Source: Geminicoccaceae bacterium (GTDB lineage Bacteria > Pseudomonadota > Alphaproteobacteria > Geminicoccales > Geminicoccaceae). Taken from it: 7,183 bases of DNA. The DNA is taken from the NCBI GenBank assembly GCA_020446285.1, contig JAGREZ010000247.1:3604-10786 (forward strand). Reading direction: 5' to 3'. A program made the position numbers and the translations under genes. Position 1 is the first letter of the stretch; each line of letters opens with the position of its first letter. Below are positions 1 to 6,524 of this stretch, one piece after another. The notes beneath the pieces are model-generated. The model searched no databases. It had not been told where the DNA came from and worked only from the letters and a program-made list of their open reading frames with translations.

Positions 1-881
<881 letters not shown>

Positions 882-1029
882 ATTCGGTCGGCTCACGCGG
901 CAGGTGAAACGGATATGCGCCCCTTGAATACGGCGCATATCCGGCCGGTGCGGCGTCTTGGCGTTTACTTCGCGGCTGCCCGCTGCTAAGGACCGCGCAA
1001 ACGCAACACTCCCCATCGGAAAATCGGGC
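882..1029. other. Intergenic region between the SDR gene and prs
   Basis: These 148 nt hold the stem-loop at 910-943 and, directly after it, the palindrome CCGGCCGG (941-948). The prs frame stays open back to a TTG at 958, but that extension has no family similarity. I found no convincing -35/-10 promoter pair, although this is the most likely place for a prs promoter. Confidence 0.5.
910..943 (+). other. Perfect 12-bp stem-loop in the SDR-prs gap
   Basis: The arms 910-921 (CGGATATGCGCC) and 932-943 (GGCGCATATCCG) are exact reverse complements around a 10-nt loop. The hairpin lies 29 nt after the SDR stop and 87 nt before the prs start. No run of T follows on either strand, so it is not a classical intrinsic terminator. 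It could be a U-less terminator, an mRNA 3'-end stabiliser for the upstream genes, or a leader structure of prs. An inverted repeat bound by a protein as DNA is also possible. Confidence 0.6.
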
Positions 1030-1962
1030 ATGAAGCTTCTTGCCGGGAACAGCAACAGACCCTTGGCCGAGGCGATTGCCGCCTATCTCCGCATCGATAT
1101 GACCCGCGCCACGGTGCACCGGTTCGCCGACATGGAGGTTTTCGTCGAGATCCACGAGAATGTGCGCGGCGAGGACATGTTCATCGTCCAGTCGACATCC
1201 TACCCGGCCAATGACAATCTGATGGAGCTGCTGGTGTGCATCGACGCGCTGCGCCGCTCGTCGGCCCGCCGGATCACCGCCGTCATTCCCTATTTCGGCT
1301 ATGCCCGCCAGGACCGCAAGCCCGGCCCGCGAACGCCCATCTCCGCAAAACTCGTCTCCAACCTGATCACCGAGGCCGGCGCGAACCGTGTGCTCACGAT
1401 GGAGCTGCATGCGGGCCAGATCCAGGGCTTCTTCGATATTCCTGTGGACAATCTGTACTCCACGCCGTTGCTCGCACCCGATATTGCCAGCTCCCTCGGC
1501 ACGGAGGATCTCATGATCGTCTCGCCGGATGTCGGCGGTGTCACCCGCGCGCGCGGATTGGCCAAACGGCTTGACGCGCCGCTGGCGATCATTGACAAGC
1601 GCCGCGAACGTGCGGGCGTTTCCGAGGTGATGCATGTGATCGGCGACTGCAACGGCAAGCATTGCGTGCTGGTCGACGATATCGTCGACAGTGGCGGAAC
1701 GCTCTGCAATGCGGCCGATGCGCTGCTCGAATCCGGTGCGAGATCCGTTCAGGCCTATGTGACCCATGGCGTGTTGTCGGGCGGTGCGGTGGCGCGGGTG
1801 GCGGCCAGTTCGCTCGACAAGCTCGTGATCACCGACAGCATCCGTCCGACCGAAGGGGTGCGGGTGACCGACAAGATCCGCGTGCTGTCGGTCGCCAGCC
1901 TGATTGGCGAGGCGATCAGCCGGATCTCGTCGGAAACCTCCGTCTCCAGTCTGTGGGACTGA
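1030..1962 (+). CDS. prs: Ribose-phosphate pyrophosphokinase (PRPP synthetase)
   Basis: The 310-residue protein makes 5-phosphoribosyl-1-pyrophosphate from ribose 5-phosphate and ATP in the cytosol, feeding purine, pyrimidine, histidine, tryptophan and NAD synthesis. It starts [16 protein letters not shown], the standard N-terminus of the family, which fixes the ATG at 1030 over an upstream in-frame TTG at 958. Visible are the ATP-site stretch [11 protein letters not shown] followed by [11 protein letters not shown], the metal-binding His127 in [12 protein letters not shown], the flexible-loop Lys190 of DKRRER, and the PRPP-binding loop DDIVDSGGT (216-224). All key residues are present and the length is normal. 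Spelling such as [10 protein letters not shown] and the order prs-rplY-pth are typical of Alphaproteobacteria. The ribosome binding site is weak (CGGA, 9 nt upstream). It is followed by rplY after 101 nt, probably in the same transcript. Confidence 0.97.
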   Translation: MKLLAGNSNRPLAEAIAAYLRIDMTRATVHRFADMEVFVEIHENVRGEDMFIVQSTSYPANDNLMELLVCIDALRRSSARRITAVIPYFGYARQDRKPGPRTPISAKLVSNLITEAGANRVLTMELHAGQIQGFFDIPVDNLYSTPLLAPDIASSLGTEDLMIVSPDVGGVTRARGLAKRLDAPLAIIDKRRERAGVSEVMHVIGDCNGKHCVLVDDIVDSGGTLCNAADALLESGARSVQAYVTHGVLSGGAVARVAASSLDKLVITDSIRPTEGVRVTDKIRVLSVASLIGEAISRISSETSVSSLWD

Positions 1963-1978
1963 GCCTGATTGTTTGACC

Positions 1979-2003
1979 GGGAGGCGGGAATGGTCCGCTT
2001 CCC
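1979..2003 (+). other. Hairpin in the prs-rplY gap
   Basis: The arms 1979-1987 (GGGAGGCGG) and 1995-2003 (CCGCTTCCC) form nine pairs, one of them G-U, around a 7-nt loop. It begins 16 nt after the prs stop and ends 60 nt before the rplY start. No T-tract follows. It may mark an mRNA processing or attenuation point that lets rplY be expressed at a different level from prs. Confidence 0.4.
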
Positions 2004-2050
2004 CTACTGCCTGTCCGGGGTGCGCGCATGGTGCGGCATGCCGGAGGGGA

Positions 2051-2058
2051 AAAAGGAG
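2051..2058 (+). promoter_or_regulatory. Strong ribosome binding site of rplY
   Basis: AAAAGGAG with 5 nt to the ATG at 2064 is the best Shine-Dalgarno match in the window, as expected for a highly expressed ribosomal protein. It rules out an in-frame GTG/ATG start further upstream (frame open back to about 2028). A 10-bp palindrome CGGCATGCCG (2034-2043) lies just before it. Confidence 0.8.
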
Positions 2059-2063
2059 TGACC

Positions 2064-2717
2064 ATGTCCGATATCGTTTCCCTCATCTATGACGACCGTG
2101 ATCGTACCGGCAAGGGCGGAGCCCGCGCGCTGCGTCGCGAGGGCTGGCTGCCGGCGATCATCTACGGTGGCAAGGGCGAACCGAAGAAGGTTGCCGTCTC
2201 CGCGCGGGAGGTCAAGCGCGAGCTCGAGATGAATCCGCGCTTCTTCAGCTCGATCGTCGAACTCCACAAGGATGGAAAGAACAAGCTCCGCGTCCTGCCG
2301 CGCGAGGCGCAACTGCACCCGGTGAATGATCTTCCCTTGCACGTCGATTTCATCCGCGTTGCCAAGGGTGCGACGATCACCGTCGAGATTCCGGTGCATT
2401 TCCTCAATGAGGACACCTGTCCGGGCATCAAGCGCGGTGGCGTGCTCAATATCGTTCGCCGCGAAATCGAGCTGGTCTGCCCCATCGAGCATATCCCGGA
2501 GGGCATCGAGGTCGATCTGGGCAAATGTGATATCGGCGATTCCATTCACATCAGCCATGTAACCCTGCCGGACGATGTCACGCCGACCATCACCGATCGC
2601 GATTTCACGATCTGCACGGTTGTCGGACGCGGACCCGCGGGTGACGAGGACGAGGATGGCGAAGGTGCCGAGGAAGCCGAGGGTGGCGAGAGCAGCGGCG
2701 GCGAGAGCGAGGAATAG
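2064..2717 (+). CDS. rplY: 50S ribosomal protein L25/general stress protein Ctc
   Basis: This 217-residue two-domain L25 (Ctc/TL5 form) binds 5S rRNA in the large ribosomal subunit. The N-terminal L25 domain covers about residues 4-98 and contains the RNA-binding stretch GKGGARALRREGWLPAIIYG (16-35) and HVDFIRV at its end. The beta-rich CTC C-terminal domain covers about 100-190. The tail after 193 is almost purely acidic plus Gly/Ser (GDEDEDGEGAEEAEGG and onward) and is likely disordered, as seen in many alphaproteobacterial L25 proteins. A 9-bp direct repeat GGCGAGAGC (2685-2693 and 2700-2708) lies in the tail, consistent with slippage or duplication growth. The stop codon is in the same frame as pth, which begins 36 nt later. 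Confidence 0.95.
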   Translation: MSDIVSLIYDDRDRTGKGGARALRREGWLPAIIYGGKGEPKKVAVSAREVKRELEMNPRFFSSIVELHKDGKNKLRVLPREAQLHPVNDLPLHVDFIRVAKGATITVEIPVHFLNEDTCPGIKRGGVLNIVRREIELVCPIEHIPEGIEVDLGKCDIGDSIHISHVTLPDDVTPTITDRDFTICTVVGRGPAGDEDEDGEGAEEAEGGESSGGESEE

Positions 2718-2753
2718 GATCGGGCCGGCGGATCTGCGAAACGGGCCGGATCA

Positions 2754-3407
2754 TTGAAACTTCTGGTCGGATTGGGAAATCCCGGCGACCGCTATGCGGG
2801 GCACCGGCACAATGTCGGTTTCATGGTCCTCGACGCGGTCGCCGATGCCTGCGGATTGCCGGCATGGCGCAGGAAGTTTCAGGCCCGCCTGACCGATGGA
2901 ACCGTCGGCGGCGAGCGTGCGTTCCTGCTCGAACCGCAAACCTGCATGAACGAATCGGGGCGCGCGGTCGCCGAGGCCGCGCGCTTTCACCGTTTCGCAC
3001 CCGAAGACATCATCGTCCTGCATGACGAGCTCGATCTCGCACCGGGCAAGGTCCGCGTGAAGCTGGGTGGCGGGGTCGCCGGCCATAACGGCCTGCGCAG
3101 CATCGCCGCCTGCATCGGCACGAAGGACTTCCGACGGGTGCGCATCGGTATCGGCCATCCGGGGCACAAGAGCAGGGTCACGGGCCATGTGCTCGGCGAT
3201 TTCTCGAAAACCGACCGGACCTGGCTCGAACCGCTGCTCGACGCCATCGTCAAGGCCATGCCTCTTCTCATGGCGGGCGACGATCCGGGGTTCATGAACA
3301 AGGTCGCACTTCTCACCCGGCCGCCCGACCGCGACCGGAGGGAAACGGACGGAAACAAGGGCGGCAGCGGGACATCATCCGGGACGGGGAGGTCCGGGAC
3401 ATCATGA
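2754..3407 (+). CDS. pth: Peptidyl-tRNA hydrolase
   Basis: Cytosolic Pth releases tRNA from prematurely dropped peptidyl-tRNA, an essential recycling step. The 217-residue product begins MKLLVGLGNPGDRYAGHRHN and carries all residues known to matter in E. coli Pth: Asn9, catalytic His19, Asn66 in CMNESG, Asp91 in HDELD, and Asn112 in GGVAGHNGLRS. The start is TTG at 2754. No ATG or GTG lies between it and the in-frame rplY stop at 2715-2717, and the next ATG (2823) would remove Asn9 and His19, so TTG is effectively forced. Its ribosome binding site is poor (GGA only 3 nt upstream). Residues from about 189 to 217 form an extra low-complexity tail rich in Gly, Ser, Thr and Arg. The stop overlaps the next start as ATGA (3404-3407). 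Confidence 0.95.
   Translation: MKLLVGLGNPGDRYAGHRHNVGFMVLDAVADACGLPAWRRKFQARLTDGTVGGERAFLLEPQTCMNESGRAVAEAARFHRFAPEDIIVLHDELDLAPGKVRVKLGGGVAGHNGLRSIAACIGTKDFRRVRIGIGHPGHKSRVTGHVLGDFSKTDRTWLEPLLDAIVKAMPLLMAGDDPGFMNKVALLTRPPDRDRRETDGNKGGSGTSSGTGRSGTS
3368..3405 (+). repeat. 11-bp direct repeat at the pth 3' end
   Basis: CGGGACATCAT occurs at 3368-3378 and 3395-3405, 27 nt apart (a multiple of three), giving a repeated Ser-Gly-Thr-Ser at the end of Pth. The second copy contains the ATG of the next gene. It probably arose by local duplication. Confidence 0.6.
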
Positions 3408-4570
3408 CAGCGCCAGCATCAACAGCACTCTTCGAGCCGTTTTCGATCCGCGGGGTCACGAGCCGCAACCGGATCATGGTCTCGCCCATGTGCACCTATG
3501 CCGCCACCGACGGTCTCGCCAGTGACTGGCATATGGTGCATCTGGGGCAGTTCGCGCTCGGTGGTGCCGGTATTGTCTGCACCGAAGCGGCGGCGGTCAG
3601 TCCGCAAGGCCGGATCACCCATGGCGATCTCGGCATATGGAATGATGCACAGGGCGACGCGCTCGAAGCGGCGACTGCCTTCCTGCGCGGACATGGGGCC
3701 GTCCCTGCGATCCAGCTTGCCCATGCCGGGCGCAAGGCCAGCCGCCAGCGGCCATGGTATGGCAACGGTCCGCTCGGTGAGGCCGATCTCGCGCGGGGTG
3801 ACCGGCCCTGGCCCATCGTTGCGCCGAGCGATGAGGCGTTTCAGGACGGCTGGCTGGTGCCGGCCGAGCTGTGTTCGGATGAAATCGCGGTACTGGTGAA
3901 GAATTTCGCCGATGCCGCCATCCGCGCCGATCGTGCCGGTTTCGATATTGTCGAGATCCATGGTGCGCACGGCTATCTCCTGCACTCCTTCCTTTCGCCG
4001 CTCGCCAATCATCGAACCGATTCCTACGGCGGTTCGGCGGAAAACCGGATGCGCTTTCCACTCGAGGTCGCAAGTGCCGTGCGTGCCGTCTGGCCCGACC
4101 GCAAGCCGCTCTTCTTTCGCGTGTCATCCGTTGACGGCGCTGCGGGTGGACGCGAGATCGAGGACACGGTGGCACTCGCCCGCGCGCTGAAACGATGCGG
4201 CGTGGATGCGATCGACTGTTCGTCCGGCGGCGTCGTGCCGAAGGAGCGGATCAACGCCCATGATACGTCGCATGGCCCCGGCCTGCATGTCCCCTTCGCC
4301 GAACGGATCCGAAAGGACGCGGACATCATGACCATCGCCGTCGGTCTCATACTCGACGGTCCGCAGGCAGCCGAAATCGTCGACAATGGCCGCGCCGATC
4401 TCGTCGCCGTCGCCCGGACGGTCCTCGACGATCCCTATTGGCCCCTGCATCAGGCCCGCGCCATGGGCATCGACGATGATTTCCGCAACTGGCCACAGGC
4501 TTACGGCTGGTGGCTCGAACGCCGCGCCAAGGGGCTGCGCATCCTTCCGGGCGGCAATGGAGACGCATGA
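3404..4570 (+). CDS. NADH:flavin oxidoreductase of the Old Yellow Enzyme family (YqjM/XenA class)
   Basis: This 388-residue cytosolic FMN enzyme is expected to reduce activated C=C bonds (enones, maleimides, some nitro compounds) with NAD(P)H. It matches the YqjM/XenA ('thermophilic-like') class: Cys30 in SPMCTY near the flavin, Gln104 in IQLAHAGRKAS, the substrate-anchoring His186-x-x-His189 pair in EIHGAHGYLLHSFLSP, then NHRTDSYGGSAENR. Residues IDCSSGG, AVGLILDG and NGRADLVAVART supply the barrel strands and FMN phosphate site. The C-terminal YGWWLERR resembles the end of XenA. The physiological substrate of this family is usually unknown, so no symbol is given. Translation is likely coupled to pth through the ATGA overlap, with a GGGGAGG at 3386-3392. 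The gene ends 6 nt from the convergent ogt stop. Confidence 0.93.
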   Translation: MTAPASTALFEPFSIRGVTSRNRIMVSPMCTYAATDGLASDWHMVHLGQFALGGAGIVCTEAAAVSPQGRITHGDLGIWNDAQGDALEAATAFLRGHGAVPAIQLAHAGRKASRQRPWYGNGPLGEADLARGDRPWPIVAPSDEAFQDGWLVPAELCSDEIAVLVKNFADAAIRADRAGFDIVEIHGAHGYLLHSFLSPLANHRTDSYGGSAENRMRFPLEVASAVRAVWPDRKPLFFRVSSVDGAAGGREIEDTVALARALKRCGVDAIDCSSGGVVPKERINAHDTSHGPGLHVPFAERIRKDADIMTIAVGLILDGPQAAEIVDNGRADLVAVARTVLDDPYWPLHQARAMGIDDDFRNWPQAYGWWLERRAKGLRILPGGNGDA

Positions 4571-4576
4571 AACGGG

Positions 4577-5077
4577 TTACAGCAACGCGCCTTCGTGTCG
4601 CAGAAGCCATGCCTTGCGTTCGAGGCCGCCGGCATAGCCCGTGAGACTGCCATCCTTGCCGATGACGCGGTGACAGGGAAGGACGAGAGCGATGGGATTG
4701 AGTCCGTTGGTGCGTCCCACCGCGCGCACGGCCCTGGGCTTGCCGATGCGCATGGCCATCTCGGCATAGCTGGCCGTCGTGCCGCCGGCGATCCCGCGCA
4801 GTGCCAGCCACAGGCGGTTCTGGAATTCGGTTCCGCCGGGATCGACCTCGAGTCGGTCGAGTGCGTTGATATTGCCGGCGAAATAGTCTGCAAGCCCCTG
4901 TTTCGGCTCATCGAGTTCCACGCGGCTGAAAGTCACCGTGCCGAAGCGCCGTTCCAGGAGGCGTTCGATGCGTCCGGGGCAATCCTCGAAATCGAGGTGA
5001 ACGAGCACGCCGTTTTTGGCGAACAGCATGATCGTACCGACAGGCGAGGCGAAGGTGTCGTGCTGGAGTTCCGTCAT
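4577..5077 (-). CDS. ogt: Methylated-DNA-[protein]-cysteine S-methyltransferase (O6-alkylguanine repair)
   Basis: This 166-residue suicide repair protein moves an alkyl group from O6-alkylguanine (or O4-alkylthymine) in DNA to its own cysteine. The acceptor is Cys135 in LPCHRVIG. The supporting residues line up with human MGMT: Tyr104, the arginine finger Arg118 in RAVG, Asn127 in NP, His136 and Glu153 in GGLERK. It is the short Ogt form: an N-terminal MGMT-type domain of about 75 residues followed by the DNA-binding/acceptor domain, with no Ada regulatory part. The ATG at 5075-5077 is chosen because it overlaps the larB stop (ATGA) and gives the usual length, although the frame is open further upstream. 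The ribosome binding site is weak, so expression probably depends on coupling to larB. It is the last gene of the lar operon. Confidence 0.95.
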   Translation of the reverse strand: MTELQHDTFASPVGTIMLFAKNGVLVHLDFEDCPGRIERLLERRFGTVTFSRVELDEPKQGLADYFAGNINALDRLEVDPGGTEFQNRLWLALRGIAGGTTASYAEMAMRIGKPRAVRAVGRTNGLNPIALVLPCHRVIGKDGSLTGYAGGLERKAWLLRHEGALL

Positions 5078-5727
5078 GATCCGCTGTTCAGTATGCGAAG
5101 TGCAGCGCAGGCCGCGCCGTAGCCATTGTCGATATTGCAGACCGTGATTCCCGGCGCGCAGCTCGCGAGCATTGCGTCGAGCGCGGTCCGCCCACCCTCG
5201 GCGACACCGTAGCCGACCGATGTCGGAACGGCGAGTACGGGGCCCCTGAACAAGCCGCCCATCACGCTCGCAAGGGCCGCATCCATGCCGGCAGCGACGA
5301 TGCACACCCGATGCCGGCGGATATCCTCGATACGCTCGCCCAGCCGCCAGAGCGCGGCGACACCGATATCGGCGAACATGGTTGCCTGTTCACCGTAATA
5401 GGCAAGCGTGCGTCGCGCTTCATGGGCAACGGCGAGATCGGATGTGCCGGCGGTGGCGATGGCGACCCGACCGCTGGTCGATGCGCTCCGGACCGGGTGG
5501 AAGAAGGCGGTACGCGAGAGGGGGTCGTGGTCGATTTCGGAACTGAAGGCAGCCGGGATCTTCGCTTCGTCGAGGCGTGTCAGGAGCAGGCTCCGGCCTG
5601 CCGCCGACGCGGCGTCGAGTATGGTCTCGATCTGTCCGATCGACTTGCCGGCGCAGAAGATCGCCTCGTCGAAACCGAGCCGTTCCTCGCGCTCCCTGTC
5701 CCAGACAAAGGTTGTATTCGTGCTCAA
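5074..5727 (-). CDS. larB: LarB, nicotinic acid adenine dinucleotide carboxylase/hydrolase of nickel-pincer cofactor synthesis
   Basis: LarB performs the first step of NPN cofactor synthesis: it carboxylates C5 of the pyridinium ring of NaAD and splits its phosphoanhydride bond, giving pyridinium-3,5-biscarboxylate mononucleotide. The C-terminal half has the PurE-like fold seen in AIR carboxylases, with ATAGTSDLAVAHEA, ADIGVAALWRL, IVAAGMDAALASVMGGL, PTSVGYGVAEGG and CNIDNGYGAA all recognisable. Cys190 in ASCAPG is at the position of the family's conserved active-site cysteine. The start is TTG (5725-5727), overlapping the larE TGA, with GGGAG 7 nt upstream. No ATG or GTG is near in the frame. 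At 217 residues it is about 25-30 shorter than usual (near 246), lacking the leading helix. The stop overlaps the ogt ATG. Confidence 0.93.
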   Translation of the reverse strand: MSTNTTFVWDREREERLGFDEAIFCAGKSIGQIETILDAASAAGRSLLLTRLDEAKIPAAFSSEIDHDPLSRTAFFHPVRSASTSGRVAIATAGTSDLAVAHEARRTLAYYGEQATMFADIGVAALWRLGERIEDIRRHRVCIVAAGMDAALASVMGGLFRGPVLAVPTSVGYGVAEGGRTALDAMLASCAPGITVCNIDNGYGAACAALRILNSGS

Positions 5728-6524
5728 GACTGCGCTCCCGCAGGCTGACCGTGTCCTCGAAAGGCACTGCCGCGCCGGTAGGGTTCGAAGCGTACCGCCC
5801 GATGCCGGTCGAGCATGGAGAGGATCTCGACACGGATCCGGGAACGCGCCTCCGCATCGAGCGCATTTTCGGGTTCAAGTTCCACCACGAGTGCATTGGC
5901 GCGCAGCCGGCAGCGAACGGTATCGGGTGCATGCCGTCCGCGAACGAGCGTTTCGATCCGGTCGATCAGCACGAGATCGGCCGGATCGATGCGAATGCCC
6001 GTCTCCACCCGGCTCGAAAGACAGGGAGCGGCGGGCAGTTCGGCGAGGTCGTCGAGCCCGAGCCCGGCCGCGATCCGCCGGATACCGGCCTTGTCGATAC
6101 CGGCTTCGACGAAGGGGTGACGCACGCGGTTCTCGCGCGCTGCCTGCATCCCCGGTCGCCAGTCGCCGAGATCGTCGAGATTGGTACCGGAGAGAAGCTG
6201 GCGGCCGGTGATCGCACTCAGCGAGCCGTAGAGGTCGGACTTGCAATAGAAGCAGCGGTTGGATGGATTGGCGAGGTAGCGCTCATCGCCGAATTCGCCC
6301 GCATCGATGACATGCAGTGCCCAGCCATCGCGCGCTGCATGGGCCCTGATCCGTTCCAGAGCCGCCTTCGGTACGGCGGGGGAGTTTGCATGGAACATGT
6401 GGAAGCCGGTCGGATCCATGCGATGGGCGACGGATGCGAGCGTCATGCTGTCGACCCCTCCGGAAAGGGCCACAGCTGCCGGGACCGTGCCGGCGAGCAC
6501 CTCCCGCAATCGTTCGAGACTCAT
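5724..6524 (-). CDS. larE: LarE, ATP-dependent sulfur transferase of nickel-pincer cofactor synthesis
   Basis: LarE adenylates the carboxylates of the LarB product and replaces them with thiocarboxylates; two rounds give the bisthiocarboxylate that LarC fills with nickel. The 266-residue protein has the PP-loop ATP pyrophosphatase signature SGGVDS (21-26), HANSPAVP (45-52), NRCFYCKSDLY (89-99), SGTNLDDLGDWRPG (112-125) and APCLSSRVETG (166-176). Cysteines 91, 94 and 168 are all present. The last is the equivalent of the sulfur-donor cysteine of Lactiplantibacillus plantarum LarE, which lacks the CxxC pair. LarEs with all three are reported to bind a [4Fe-4S] cluster and act catalytically. The ATG (6522-6524) overlaps the larC TGA and has AAAAGG 7 nt upstream; the stop overlaps the larB TTG. 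Confidence 0.95.
   Translation of the reverse strand: MSLERLREVLAGTVPAAVALSGGVDSMTLASVAHRMDPTGFHMFHANSPAVPKAALERIRAHAARDGWALHVIDAGEFGDERYLANPSNRCFYCKSDLYGSLSAITGRQLLSGTNLDDLGDWRPGMQAARENRVRHPFVEAGIDKAGIRRIAAGLGLDDLAELPAAPCLSSRVETGIRIDPADLVLIDRIETLVRGRHAPDTVRCRLRANALVVELEPENALDAEARSRIRVEILSMLDRHRAVRFEPYRRGSAFRGHGQPAGAQS

Noticed and set aside
910..960. Classical Rho-independent terminator after the SDR gene
   Set aside because: The stem is strong but no T-run follows on either strand, so I list it only as a stem-loop of uncertain role.
958..1029. Extended prs start at TTG 958, adding 24 residues
   Set aside because: Prs proteins begin at the [12 protein letters not shown] sequence; the extra stretch has no similarity and no ribosome binding site.
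1973..2001. TTGACC at 1973-1978 as a -35 box of an rplY promoter
   Set aside because: No acceptable -10 hexamer lies 16-18 nt downstream; the sequence there is the GC-rich arm of the hairpin.
4577..5305. Longer ogt reading frame of 242 codons reaching back into larB
   Set aside because: The extra 76 residues are antisense-free but out-of-frame larB sequence, unlike any MGMT N-terminus; the ATG at 5077 gives normal family length and the ATGA overlap.
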